Assembly (NCBI RefSeq): GCF_002355415.1 | Contig: NZ_AP014936.1 | Span: forward strand, 2,542,001-2,606,000 | DNA: 64,000 nt | Reading direction: 5' to 3' | Source: Sulfurifustis variabilis | Lineage (GTDB): Bacteria > Pseudomonadota > Gammaproteobacteria > Acidiferrobacterales > Sulfurifustaceae | Part shown: positions 36,778-46,050 of the stretch, one piece after another | Position numbering within the stretch: position 1 is the stretch's first letter | How the letters are laid out: each line of letters begins with the position of its first letter | Position numbers and translations under genes: made by a program | The notes under the pieces: generated by a model | Told to the model about the DNA's origin: nothing | What the model saw: the letters and a program-made list of their open reading frames with translations, nothing else | Databases searched by the model: none

Positions 36778-37455
36778 TCACTTCCTGCCTTTCTTGTCCC
36801 CCTTTCCGCGCCCGCCCTTCCCGTCATCATCATCATCGTCGTCGTCATCCTCTCGGCCACCGGGCCGGCCGGCGCCGTTGCCGCCTGTTCCTATCGTGAT
36901 GGTCGGGCCGCCGCCGCCCGAGCCGCTCGGGGGTGGGCTCGCGTTGCCGGAGGATGGGGCGGACGCTTCGGGCGCGCTGCCTCCCGATGAAGCCCCGCCG
37001 CCCGAGCTCACGGGAGGCGCCGCCGCACCTCCGCCCGAGCCGCCGCCGAGATCGACGCCGGCATTGACCTGCACATCGCCTCCGCCGCCTCCGTCCTTGC
37101 CGGCCAGCGCCGCCATGGCGCCCACGAGCAGCACGCCGATCAGGATCTTGGGCCAGACCCGGCCGCCCTCTTCCGGCGCGGGGGCCCGCGTTTCGCTGCC
37201 GAGCCCCGGGAGCGCGATCTCCCGCGCGGGGGTCGTCGCGGCGCCCGGCGCACCGGACGGATCGACGGAGCCGCTTGCCGGGTCCGTCGCCGGGTCGGCC
37301 GATTCCCGCGAAGCGGGCGGCAGGCGGTATTCGTACGGATCGCCGATGGCGCGCGCGTAGTGAATGTCGACCGCGCTGGCGGTGTGGGAGACGGGAAGCG
37401 AAAAGGCCGCGATGAGGAGCGCGCGTCGCGCGCGGCGGGCTCGTCCTTGCCTCAT
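36778..37455 (-). CDS. Exported low-complexity protein with poly-Asp stretch and basic tail
   Basis: A 225-residue protein with a signal peptide (about 1-28) and a second hydrophobic helix (KILIGVLLVGAMAALAG). It continues as a long Gly/Ser/Pro-rich region, then nine Asp in a row (codons at about 36823-36849, GTC/ATC repeat on the + strand) and a Lys/Arg/Gly-rich end. It is probably a membrane-anchored envelope or surface protein. The acidic run may bind metal ions. Family not recognised. Confidence 0.55.
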   Translation of the reverse strand: MRQGRARRARRALLIAAFSLPVSHTASAVDIHYARAIGDPYEYRLPPASRESADPATDPASGSVDPSGAPGAATTPAREIALPGLGSETRAPAPEEGGRVWPKILIGVLLVGAMAALAGKDGGGGGDVQVNAGVDLGGGSGGGAAAPPVSSGGGASSGGSAPEASAPSSGNASPPPSGSGGGGPTITIGTGGNGAGRPGGREDDDDDDDDDGKGGRGKGDKKGRK

Positions 37456-37547
37456 GACCGATCACTCCTGTGATCGCGCCCATGGGAGCACAGTGCCCGC
37501 AAGCCGGCAATGCGGTGATACCCGCTCCGTCGAGCGCGGCCCGGGCT

Positions 37548-37967
37548 TCAGCCGGTGATATACCGCGTCAGCTGCTGGATCAGCTGTTCCTTCTCCTCGA
37601 GCATCAGGGCCACCAGGTCGCGCAGCGAGACGATGCCGACGCACTCCTCGCCGTCGAACACCAGCAGATGACGGCAGCGATGCTCCTTCATGAGATCGAG
37701 GCAGCGCCCGACACTTTCGCGCGGGCCGACTCGAACCGGATCCTGCCGCATCACGTCGCGCAGCCGCACGCCGCTCGGATCGCGTCCCGCCGCGATCACC
37801 CGCTTCACCAGATCGCGCTCGGTGAAGATGCCCGTTACGCGTGCCGCCCCCGTCACCACGACCGAACCGATGAAGCGCTCGGTCATGAGCTGAGCGGCTT
37901 CCAGGGCGGTGCTGCGCTCGTCAAGCACCGCGACCGTCCGCTGGATGCCGGTATAGATCAAGGCCAT
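37548..37967 (-). CDS. CBS-domain protein
   Basis: A 139-residue protein with two CBS motifs (VVVTGAARVTGIFTERDLVKRV and LLVFDGEECVGIVSLRDLV), the adenine-nucleotide-sensing Bateman pair. No catalytic domain is attached, so it may regulate another protein. ATG 37967 is chosen because AGGAAGG lies upstream. A longer frame upstream has no site. Confidence 0.9.
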   Translation of the reverse strand: MALIYTGIQRTVAVLDERSTALEAAQLMTERFIGSVVVTGAARVTGIFTERDLVKRVIAAGRDPSGVRLRDVMRQDPVRVGPRESVGRCLDLMKEHRCRHLLVFDGEECVGIVSLRDLVALMLEEKEQLIQQLTRYITG

Positions 37968-38196
37968 GCTGCACCTTCCTGGGCGCGCGCCTGCCGGGCC
38001 CGGGCCCGGCATGCGCCCGCAAACACGATAGCCCGTCCGCGCACGTCCACCAAGAATCCGTCGCGGGAGACAGCGCGCGCAGTGGGGGCGCGTCGGCCTC
38101 GCGCTGCCCGGATAAAAACGGCGCGCGGAATCCCGCGGCGGAGGAAAGGTCTAATCGGGTGCCAGGTGGCGTAGCATGCTGACGGGAGAACCACGC

Positions 38197-38502
38197 ATGA
38201 ACACCTCTTCCCGCATGTTGGTCATCGGCCTCGCCGTCGGCATTCTGTCGGCGGGGTGCGGCGAGGGTCGGGAAGGCCGACCGGCGACCGGCGAGACGGC
38301 GCGCCTGCCTTTCGAGCAGGCCGACATCGACAAGAGCGGGGCGCTTTCCACGCAGGAGGCGGTGCTCGTGCCCGGGCTCGACCTGCTCGCGGTCGACAAG
38401 GACGGAGACGGCACGATCGAGCGCGAGGAGTACGAGGCGTGGGCTCGGGGAGGTCGCGCTGCCCTCCCCGAAACGGCAGGCGCCGACGAGGCCCGGCGCT
38501 GA
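38197..38502 (+). CDS. EF-hand lipoprotein
   Basis: A 101-residue lipoprotein (lipobox LSAGC, Cys about 21) with two EF-hand-like calcium loops, DIDKSGALSTQE and DKDGDGTIEREE. The second loop has ideal ligands; the first is slightly degenerate. Likely an envelope calcium-binding protein of unknown role. ATG 38197 is chosen because it begins the lipoprotein signal. Confidence 0.8.
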   Translation: MNTSSRMLVIGLAVGILSAGCGEGREGRPATGETARLPFEQADIDKSGALSTQEAVLVPGLDLLAVDKDGDGTIEREEYEAWARGGRAALPETAGADEARR

Positions 38503-38565
38503 ACCGCCCTGGCCGTCGCGGGGAGCCGCCCCGCGCCTCCCGCTCACACCGGCCGTGAACGCAAC

Positions 38566-38793
38566 CTAGGCGCCGTCCTCGTACCAGATGGTGATCGTGA
38601 GCGACCGGCTCACGGTGCCGCGCTCGGTCGGCCCATCGGGTATGAACACCGCTCCCTCCGACTGGGCGACGTGCAGCAACCGCGCGGGACGGTGCTGCTC
38701 GAGCCAGTTGTTGATGCCCTTTTTCACGATGGCCGGCGTCACCGAACCCTTGTCGGACCACTCCTCGAACCGGATCACCTCGCAATGCACCAT
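38566..38793 (-). CDS. Small unknown protein
   Basis: A 75-residue soluble protein (MVHCEVIRFEEWSDKG...). It has mixed alpha/beta composition and no signal peptide or membrane helix. Family not recognised. It sits alone between the EF-hand gene and the aminotransferase. Confidence 0.5.
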   Translation of the reverse strand: MVHCEVIRFEEWSDKGSVTPAIVKKGINNWLEQHRPARLLHVAQSEGAVFIPDGPTERGTVSRSLTITIWYEDGA

Positions 38794-38893
38794 ACCGCCC
38801 TCCGCTGCGCGTTCCTGCGCAGAATTCGGTCCATCGGCGCCGTCCCCGCCGCGCGCGGCCGTCGCCCGCCCGCGATCGAGATCCGGCCGTTTC

Positions 38894-40231
38894 CTACGCC
38901 GTTTCCTTCAGCGCCTCGCCCAGTATCGAGTACATCTCGTCGACGTGGCCCCGGGTGAGGATCAGGGGCGGCGAGAGGGCGATGATGTCGGCGACGGCGC
39001 GTACGAGCAGACCCTTCTCGTAGCAGCGCACGAACACGTCGTAGGCGCGCTTCCCGGGGCCGTCCGCGCGCGGCTCGAGCTCGATCCCGGCGACCAGGCC
39101 GAGGTTGCGCAGGTCGATCACGTGCGGCGCGCCTTTCAAACCGTGCACCGCCTCCTCCCAGTACGCGCTCAGGCCGGCGGCGTTCTCGAACACGCCCTCG
39201 TCGCGGTAGAGGTCGAGCGTCGCGAGCCCGGCGGCGGCCGCCAGCGGGTGGCCCGAGTAGGTGTAGCCGTGGGCCAGCTCGATGAGATGCTCGGGTCCGT
39301 TCATGAAAGCGTCGTGAACGGCCGCGCGCACGACCGTCGCCCCCATCGGCACCGCCGCGTTGGTGAGCCCCTTGGCGAGCGTGACGATGTCGGGGAGGAC
39401 GTCGAAATAATCGGCGGCAAACGGCGCGCCCAGCCGCCCGAAGCCGGTGATCACTTCGTCGAAGATGAGCAGGATGCCGTGGCGGTCGCAGAGCTGGCGC
39501 AGCCGCCGCAGGTAACCCTTTGGCGGGATCAGCACGCCGTTCGACCCGGCGATCGGCTCGACGATGACGGCGGCGATGGTGCTCGCGTCGTGCAGCGTGA
39601 CGAGCCGCTCCAGCTCGTCGGCGAGCTCGGCGCCCCGTTCGGGCTCGCCGCGCGAGAAGGCGTTGCGCCCGAGGTCGTGGGTGTGCGGCAGGTGATCGAC
39701 GCCGGGTAGCCCGAGGCCGAAGGCCTTGCGGTTCACGACGACGCCGCCGACCGAGTTTCCGCCGAAGTTGACGCCGTGGTAGCCGCGCACGCGCCCGATC
39801 AGGCGCGTGCGGCTCGCCTGCCCGCGCGCGTGGTGATAGGCGATCGCGATCTTCAGCGCGGTCTCGACCGCCTCCGAGCCGGAGTTCGAGAAGAACACGT
39901 GGTCGAGATCGCCCGGCAGCATCTGCGCCACGCGGCTCGCGAGCTCGAAGGCCTTGGGGTGCCCCATCTGGAACGGGGGCGCGAAATCCATTTCCGCGGC
40001 CTGCCGCCGGATCGCCTCGACGATCGGTTCGCGGCAGTGCCCGGCGTTGACGCACCACAGGCCTGCGGTGCCGTCGAGGACGCGGCGCCCGTCGTGGCTC
40101 ACGTAGTGCATGTCCTTTGCGCCGACCAGGAGTCGCGGCGCCGCCTTGTACTGGCGGTTCGCGGTAAAGGGCATCCACCAGGCGCGGAGGTCCGGCGTGA
40201 CGGAAGGGGAACGGGAAGACGCGCTCTTCAT
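38894..40231 (-). CDS. Class III (omega) aminotransferase
   Basis: PLP-dependent enzyme of 445 residues. PLP Lys is in TLAKGLTNAAVPMGA, the PLP-phosphate motif is FSNSGSEAVETALKIA, and DEVITGFGRLG precedes it. The N-terminal WMPFTANRQ is typical of beta-alanine:pyruvate (omega-amino acid) aminotransferases, so it probably moves amino groups from beta-alanine, taurine or polyamines to pyruvate. ATG 40231 has AAGGAGG upstream. Divergent from the 5'-nucleotidase gene. Confidence 0.92.
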   Translation of the reverse strand: MKSASSRSPSVTPDLRAWWMPFTANRQYKAAPRLLVGAKDMHYVSHDGRRVLDGTAGLWCVNAGHCREPIVEAIRRQAAEMDFAPPFQMGHPKAFELASRVAQMLPGDLDHVFFSNSGSEAVETALKIAIAYHHARGQASRTRLIGRVRGYHGVNFGGNSVGGVVVNRKAFGLGLPGVDHLPHTHDLGRNAFSRGEPERGAELADELERLVTLHDASTIAAVIVEPIAGSNGVLIPPKGYLRRLRQLCDRHGILLIFDEVITGFGRLGAPFAADYFDVLPDIVTLAKGLTNAAVPMGATVVRAAVHDAFMNGPEHLIELAHGYTYSGHPLAAAAGLATLDLYRDEGVFENAAGLSAYWEEAVHGLKGAPHVIDLRNLGLVAGIELEPRADGPGKRAYDVFVRCYEKGLLVRAVADIIALSPPLILTRGHVDEMYSILGEALKETA

Positions 40232-40469
40232 CGACTCCTCCTTGGCCCGGCGCGGATGCGGCGCGCCCGGGATGGCGTACGGAGTACGGCTGATACCCGC
40301 GCGGGGATATCGGGGTGAGCCATCCGTGTCGTCCGATCCTACCTCAGAACAACGGACGTCGCCCGGCATGCTCGGGACTACCGGAAAAAGGAGTACGGGG
40401 AAGTCTCGATTGATCGCCTGGAGGCGCCTCGGACAATGCCCGAATCGCCTCGAACACGGAGTGACACGG

Positions 40470-42038
40470 ATGTCACGTCGTCCGGCCCTCGCCCTGGCGC
40501 TGCTGCTCGCTTCCGGGCTGGGCGCGTGCGCTCACGGAAACGCAGTGAACGACAGCGCGCTCACGATCCTGCACACGAACGATCTGCACGGGCACATCGA
40601 GCCGTGGACCGGTTGGGGCGAGCTGGACGGCAAGCGCATCGGCGGCCTCGATCGGATCGCGACGGCGGTCGCCGATGTGCGTCGAGAGGTCGGCGCCGAG
40701 AAGGTCCTGCTGCTCGACGGCGGAGACACGATCGGCGACACGATGATTGCGGTCGAGACGGAGGGCCGGGCGGTCGTCGAGGCGATGAACGCGATCGGGT
40801 ACGACGCCATGGTGATCGGCAACCACGAGCCCGACTTCGGGCCGGAAGCGCTCGCACGGCGCATCGGCGAGGCCCGATTCCCGGTGCTCGCCGCCAATCT
40901 GTATCGCAAAGGCGGGGGACATTTCGCGACGCCCTACGTTCTTCGCACGATCAACGGCGTGCGCATCGGCGTCATCGGGCTCGCGTACCCCAACACGGCG
41001 CTCACGACCGCGTCGAAGAACGTCGCCGGCCTCGAGTTCCGCGATGCCATCGACACGGCGCGCGAGCTCGTGCCGCAACTGCGCCGCGAAGGCGCGCAGC
41101 TGGTCGTGGTGCTTTCGCACTTCGGCCTCTCGGCCGAGCAGCACCTCGCGCGCGAGGTGCCGGGCATCGACGTGATCGTGGGCGGCCACAGCCACAACCG
41201 CATGGTCGAGGCGGAGCGCGTGGGGGAGACGCTGATCGTGCAGGCCGGCGCGCACGGCTCGGACCTCGGCCGTCTCGACCTCACGATCGAGAACGGCCGG
41301 GTCACCGGACACCGCCGGCATCTGATCCTCATCGACAACGACCTCCTGCAGCCCGATCCGCGCGTCGCCGACGTGGTACACGCGGCCCTCGCGCCGCACC
41401 GGGAGAGACTCGACGAGACCGTCGGCGCCGCGGGCGGTACCGTGGCGCGCGCCCAGACGCTCGCCGGCCAGGAACCGGGGCCGCGCGACGAGCCGTCGCC
41501 GGCGGACATGCTGTTTGCCGATATCGTGCGACGCGAGACCGGCGTGGACGCCGCGCTGCTCCCCGGCGTCGGCTACGGCGTCGCCATTCCGCCGGGATCG
41601 ATCGCGGCCGCCGGGCTTCGCAACCTGATTCCGCACGACTCGAAGGTCGTGACCATGACGCTGACGGGCGCGCAGGTCCGCGAGATCCTCGAGCAGTCGC
41701 TCGAGAACACCTACACGAAGGATCCCCGGGTAAAGGTCGGCGGGCTGGTGCAGGTCAGCGGTCTGACGTTCGCGTACCGGCGCGACGCGAAGCGGGGGGA
41801 GCGGCTACGGGAAGTGCGGATCGGCGACGAGCCGCTCGACCCCGGGCGCCGCTACCGCGTCGCGACGAACACGCTGCTCGCGCAGGGCGGCCACCGCTAC
41901 CGGACGTTCACGGAGGGACAGGACCGGCGCGAGCTCGGGTCGCAGTACGAGCTGGTCAAGTCGGCGATCGGTCGCGCCGGCACGCTCGTCGCGCCGGCCG
42001 AACCTCGAGTGCGCCGGACGTCGAGCGCGGCGCGATGA
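40470..42038 (+). CDS. 5'-nucleotidase/metallophosphatase lipoprotein
   Basis: A 522-residue exported enzyme: lipobox LGACA (Cys about 20), then metallophosphatase (ILHTNDLHGHIEP, GNHEPDFG, VVGGHSHNRM) and a C-terminal 5'-nucleotidase domain (LIPHDSKVV...). It removes phosphate from nucleotides in the periplasm to salvage nucleosides. It resembles UshA rather than SoxB. Start at ATG 40470, which gives the lipoprotein signal. It ends immediately before the convergent GlxA gene. Confidence 0.9.
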   Translation: MSRRPALALALLLASGLGACAHGNAVNDSALTILHTNDLHGHIEPWTGWGELDGKRIGGLDRIATAVADVRREVGAEKVLLLDGGDTIGDTMIAVETEGRAVVEAMNAIGYDAMVIGNHEPDFGPEALARRIGEARFPVLAANLYRKGGGHFATPYVLRTINGVRIGVIGLAYPNTALTTASKNVAGLEFRDAIDTARELVPQLRREGAQLVVVLSHFGLSAEQHLAREVPGIDVIVGGHSHNRMVEAERVGETLIVQAGAHGSDLGRLDLTIENGRVTGHRRHLILIDNDLLQPDPRVADVVHAALAPHRERLDETVGAAGGTVARAQTLAGQEPGPRDEPSPADMLFADIVRRETGVDAALLPGVGYGVAIPPGSIAAAGLRNLIPHDSKVVTMTLTGAQVREILEQSLENTYTKDPRVKVGGLVQVSGLTFAYRRDAKRGERLREVRIGDEPLDPGRRYRVATNTLLAQGGHRYRTFTEGQDRRELGSQYELVKSAIGRAGTLVAPAEPRVRRTSSAAR

Positions 42039-43112
42039 TCATGACGCAAGACGACCGCGCGGCGGCGCCGCGGGTGCGCGCCGCTCGCCCTGCTCCAGCA
42101 CGCGGCGCAGCGCGCCGAAGCGCTTGCGGTACTGCGCGGGGGTGAGGCCGACCTGCCGGCGGAACAGCCGGCCGAAGAAGCTCGCGTCCTCGTAGCCGAC
42201 CTCGTTCGCCACGGCGTCGATGGGGAGCTCGGTGGTCTCGAGGACGTGCTTCGACTCCTCGAGCCTCAGCGTGTGCACGTACGCGATCGGTGACATGCCG
42301 GTCGCCCGCGCGAAGCGCCGCTTGAAGGAGCGCTCGGGCAACCCGCTCAGGCGCGCCATCGCCGCCACGGGGGTGTCCTCGTCGTAATGCAGCGCGATCC
42401 ATTCCTGGCACTTCGCGATGAGGGCGTCCTCGACCTGGCGGCCGCGGGTGAGGGCCGCGTACGGCTGCTGGCCGACGTCGTGCCAGTTGACGAGATGCAA
42501 TCGCGCGACCCGCATCGCCTCCTCGGTCCCGAGGAAGCGCGCGATGAGGAAGAGCGTGACGTCCTGCCAGGAGGTGCCCCCGCCGCCGAGGATCAGGCGG
42601 CCCTCGCCGGAGATCACGAGCGCCCGGTTCGGGTGCACGCGCGTCTTCGGGTAGCGCGCGGCCATCGCCTCGCAGTACCCCCAGTGCGTGGTCGAGTCCT
42701 GCCCGTCGAGCAGCCCGGCCTCGGCGAGCACCAGCGCGCCCGAGCAGGCGGCGGCCAGCGTCGCGCCCGCGGCGTAGCGCTGTCGGAGCCACTCGACCTC
42801 CGCCGTGTAGCGCCCCGAGAGCTCCTCCTCCGGCGCGACCATCAGGTCCGGAATCGCGACGACATCCACCGCCGGGCACGCGTCGAGCGCGCACTCGGGC
42901 TCGACGCGCAGACCGCTGACCGCCCGGAAGCCCCGGCCGTCCGCAGAGACGATGAGCGGGCGGATCAAGGACTGCCCCGGCCGGCCGGCGACGAGAAAGT
43001 CCCAGTCCCGCCCCGCCGAGGCCAGGACGTCGTACATGCCGTAGAGGGTCGAGGCGGTCGACTCGGGCACCGCCAGGAGGGCGACGGTCAGCCTGGCGTT
43101 TGCGTCCGACAT
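42039..43112 (-). CDS. GlxA-type transcriptional regulator (DJ-1/PfpI + AraC)
   Basis: A 357-residue regulator: N-terminal glutamine-amidotransferase-like domain with nucleophile-elbow region AAACSGALVLAEAGLL, and C-terminal AraC DNA-binding domain (LSGLPERSFKRRF...ANEVGYEDASFFGRLFRR). Such proteins sense a small metabolite, often amino compounds, and activate nearby genes. The divergent methyltransferase gene is a likely target. Confidence 0.92.
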   Translation of the reverse strand: MSDANARLTVALLAVPESTASTLYGMYDVLASAGRDWDFLVAGRPGQSLIRPLIVSADGRGFRAVSGLRVEPECALDACPAVDVVAIPDLMVAPEEELSGRYTAEVEWLRQRYAAGATLAAACSGALVLAEAGLLDGQDSTTHWGYCEAMAARYPKTRVHPNRALVISGEGRLILGGGGTSWQDVTLFLIARFLGTEEAMRVARLHLVNWHDVGQQPYAALTRGRQVEDALIAKCQEWIALHYDEDTPVAAMARLSGLPERSFKRRFARATGMSPIAYVHTLRLEESKHVLETTELPIDAVANEVGYEDASFFGRLFRRQVGLTPAQYRKRFGALRRVLEQGERRAPAAPPRGRLAS

Positions 43113-43239
43113 GGCAGATTCGTCCGGTAATTGCCCGAAACGACTTTATCGCAACCGTAGGGGCGGGAGTACCTTTCTCCGCGCCGGGAGAGCCCCGTCG
43201 GCCCCCGTGCGAGAAACATCCGCCTATTAGGAGGCATCC

Positions 43240-44334
43240 ATGGCACAGACAGCGCAGAAACAGCTCGACTTCGATCCGGCGCGCGCCGAGGCCTTCGCCG
43301 GCCGGCTGCTCGCCACCCTCAACAACGGGGCCCTCTGCCTGATGGTCTCCGTCGGCCATCGTACCGGCCTCTTCGACGCCATGCGCACGCTGCCCCCCGC
43401 CACGAGCGCCGAGATCGCGGCGGCCGCGAAGCTCGACGAGCGCTACGTGCGCGAGTGGCTCGGCGCGATGGTGACCGGCGCGATCGTCGAGTACGACCCG
43501 GCGACCCGCCGCTACGCGCTGCCCGCCGAGCACGCCGCTTTCGTGACGCGCGCCGCGAACGCCGACAACATGGCGGTGTTCGCGCAGTACATCGGCGTGC
43601 TCGGCGGCGTCGAGGACGACATCGTGCATTGCTTCAGGCACGGCGGCGGCGTCCCCTACTCGCGCTACCCGCGATTCCACGAGGTCATGGCGGAGGACAG
43701 CGGGCAGTCGGTCCTCTCCTCGCTCGAGACGCACATCCTGCCGCTCGTGCCGGGCCTGACGGACCGGCTCGCGCAGGGGATCCGCATGCTCGACGTGGGC
43801 TGCGGTCGGGGGCGCGTCGTGAACCGCCTCGCGGCGCTGTATCCGAAGAGCCGCTTTACCGGCATCGACCTCTCGGAGGAGGCGATCGCGCACGCGCGGG
43901 AGAGCGCGCGGGCGCAGGGCCTCGTCAACGTCGAGTTCATCGCCGCCGACCTCAGCGACTTCGACCGCAATGCGGAGCCGGAGGCGTACGATTTCATCGC
44001 GACCTTCGATGCCGTGCACGACCAGGCGAAGCCGTTGAACGTGCTCAAGGGCATCCGGCGCGCGCTGAAGCCGGACGGCGTATACCTCATGCAGGACATC
44101 AGCGGCACCGGGCACGTGCACAAGGATGCCGAGCACCCGCTCGGCCCGCTCCTCTACACGGTCTCGTGCATGCACTGCATGACCGTCTCGCTCGCCCAGG
44201 GCGGAGAGGGCCTGGGGGCCATGTGGGGCGAGGAGAAGACCCGGGAGTACCTCGCCCGCGCGGGCTTCCGCTCGGTCACGACGAACCGCCTCGCGCACGA
44301 CCTCCAGAACAACTGGTACACCGTGCTGAAGTAG
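43240..44334 (+). CDS. SAM-dependent methyltransferase with N-terminal winged helix
   Basis: A 364-residue enzyme. Residues 1-100 resemble the winged-helix dimerisation domain of O-methyltransferase-like proteins (TSAEIAAAAKLDERYVREWLGAM). The C-terminal domain has motif I MLDVGCGRGRVVNRLA and DLSDFD. Substrate unknown. Divergent from the GlxA-type gene with 127 bases between, so probably regulated by it. Confidence 0.88.
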   Translation: MAQTAQKQLDFDPARAEAFAGRLLATLNNGALCLMVSVGHRTGLFDAMRTLPPATSAEIAAAAKLDERYVREWLGAMVTGAIVEYDPATRRYALPAEHAAFVTRAANADNMAVFAQYIGVLGGVEDDIVHCFRHGGGVPYSRYPRFHEVMAEDSGQSVLSSLETHILPLVPGLTDRLAQGIRMLDVGCGRGRVVNRLAALYPKSRFTGIDLSEEAIAHARESARAQGLVNVEFIAADLSDFDRNAEPEAYDFIATFDAVHDQAKPLNVLKGIRRALKPDGVYLMQDISGTGHVHKDAEHPLGPLLYTVSCMHCMTVSLAQGGEGLGAMWGEEKTREYLARAGFRSVTTNRLAHDLQNNWYTVLK

Positions 44335-44386
44335 CGATTCGCGCCACGGGGCCTGCGGCGACCGCGAGCCGCGGCCCGCGTGGCGC

Positions 44387-45601
44387 TTACCCCAGCCTGC
44401 GTCCTTCCTCCGGTCGCGCCTCGTCCTCGGAACGCGTCCAGTCGCTGATGTCGAGCATGAGCGCGAGCACGCGGACGGCGCGCCCGTCGCCGTCGCGCAC
44501 GATCACGGCGCGCTCGACGAAGCGCCGGTAGGCGCCGCCGAGCGTGCGGGCGCGGTAGTCGAGGACCCACTTCGCGTCCGGGCCGTGCATGGCGCCGTGG
44601 ATCTGCTGCGCCACGCGCGAGCGGTCCTCCGCGTGCACGCGCTCGAGGCGCCACTGGGGGGCGTGCCCCGTGCGCTGCGGCGGCCGGCCGAACAGGGCTT
44701 CGTACGCCTCGTTCCACCAGACGTGGTCGGCACGCAGATCCCAGTCCCACATGGCATCGCTGGCGGCGCGCGTCACGAGGGCGAGGCGCTCCTCGCGCTC
44801 CCGGAGCGACGCCTCGATGCGGCGCCGCCCGCTGATGTCCCGCAGCGCGACGACCGCGCCCTGCACCTCGCCTTTCTCGTCGCGGATCGGCACCAGCCGA
44901 TACTCGACCGGGAGCTCCTTCCCGGATCGCGTCACGAGGAGCGCGTAGTTCTCCGACTGGATCTCGCTGCGGAGCGCGAGCTCGATGAAGGAACTGCCGA
45001 GCGCGCGATGCGTGTGCTCGTCGAGGATGGAGCAGATCTCCTCGATCGCCCGGCCCCTCGCGGTGCGGATGCGCGCGTCGAGCAGGACCTCGGCCACCGG
45101 GTTCATGAACATCACCCGACCCCCGCCGTCGGTAGCGATGACCGCCTCGCCGATGCTGTCGAGCGTGCCCTGCAGCCACTGCCGCTGCTGCTCCACCGCG
45201 CGCTTCAGATCGACCTTCTTCAGGGCGTACTGAATCGCCCGGTGCAGCTGCTCGGCGGTGATGCTGTTCTTGTCGAGGTAGTCGAGGGCGCCCGCCTTGA
45301 GCGCCTGCACGCCGACCTGGTCGCGCGCGGAGCCGGTGAGCATGATGACCGCCGCGCTCTCGCCCGCCGCCTCGCGGGTCAGCTCGTGCAGCACGGCCAG
45401 GCCGTCCTTGTCGGGCATCAGGTAGTCGAGCAGCACGCAGTCGGGGCGGCGCTCGCGGAACGCCGCCAGGGCGTGCTCGCCGCGGTCCACTTCGAGCACG
45501 GTGTACCGGCACTCCTCGCTGCGCTCGAGGTAGCGCCGGTACAGGGTGCGGTCCTCGGGCGCGTCGTCGACCACCAGCACGGTACACTCGGTCCGGAGCA
45601 T
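44387..45601 (-). CDS. REC-PAS-PAS response regulator without DNA-binding domain
   Basis: A 404-residue protein: receiver domain (LVVDDAPEDRTLYRRYL, phospho-Asp in CVLLDYLMPDKDG, Lys in YLDKNS) followed by two PAS domains (about 155-270 and 285-390). No kinase, GGDEF or DNA-binding end, so it may act by protein contacts. Its ATG overlaps the stop of the Rcp1-like gene (TGATG). Last gene of the signalling cluster. Confidence 0.87.
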   Translation of the reverse strand: MLRTECTVLVVDDAPEDRTLYRRYLERSEECRYTVLEVDRGEHALAAFRERRPDCVLLDYLMPDKDGLAVLHELTREAAGESAAVIMLTGSARDQVGVQALKAGALDYLDKNSITAEQLHRAIQYALKKVDLKRAVEQQRQWLQGTLDSIGEAVIATDGGGRVMFMNPVAEVLLDARIRTARGRAIEEICSILDEHTHRALGSSFIELALRSEIQSENYALLVTRSGKELPVEYRLVPIRDEKGEVQGAVVALRDISGRRRIEASLREREERLALVTRAASDAMWDWDLRADHVWWNEAYEALFGRPPQRTGHAPQWRLERVHAEDRSRVAQQIHGAMHGPDAKWVLDYRARTLGGAYRRFVERAVIVRDGDGRAVRVLALMLDISDWTRSEDEARPEEGRRLG

Positions 45602-46050
45602 CAGTGCGGTCCCTCCATGTTCGCGGGCACGATCGCCGCCTCGAGCCAGTACTCCGCCATCAGGCGGATATCGCGCTGGTACCGTTCGAATTCCATGGAC
45701 TTCACCATGTAGCTGTTCGCGCCGTTGTCGTAGCACGCCTCCACGTCCGAAGGATGCGACGAATGCGTGTTGACGATCACCGGGATCCGCCGAAGACGCG
45801 GATCGCGCTTGATCCGCGCCAGCACCTCCCGGCCGTCGGTGCCCGGCAGGTTGAGATCGAGCAGGATCAGGGCCGGCAGCGCGGCGTCGCCCGCCCCGCC
45901 GGGCGACGTCCGCCCGAGGTGCGCGAGCGCCTCGTCGCCGCTGGTGAACCGCCGGATCCGGTGGCGCCGGCGCGCATCGCGCAGCGCCCGCACGAAGGCG
46001 TCGAAGTCCTCGTCGTTGTCCTCGATCACGACCAGGGTGTGCTCCCTCAT
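45601..46050 (-). CDS. Single-domain response regulator (Rcp1-like)
   Basis: A 149-residue receiver-only protein. Acidic pocket VVIEDNDEDFDAF, phospho-Asp in LILLDLNLPGTDG, switch region VNTHSSHPSDVE, Lys in YMVKSMEF. It resembles Rcp1, the partner of phytochrome-type kinases, which fits the kinase type just upstream. Overlaps that kinase stop by ATGA. Confidence 0.9.
   Translation of the reverse strand: MREHTLVVIEDNDEDFDAFVRALRDARRRHRIRRFTSGDEALAHLGRTSPGGAGDAALPALILLDLNLPGTDGREVLARIKRDPRLRRIPVIVNTHSSHPSDVEACYDNGANSYMVKSMEFERYQRDIRLMAEYWLEAAIVPANMEGPH

Noticed and set aside
37470-38174. Forward frame opposite the CBS gene
   Set aside because: The reverse strand has two clear CBS motifs and a ribosome site; this frame has neither.
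40470-42038. SoxB (sulfur oxidation) as the identity of the 5'-nucleotidase-like gene
   Set aside because: SoxB belongs to the same superfamily, but the metal motifs read NDLHGH and GNHEPDFG as in UshA-type enzymes, and no other sox genes are near.
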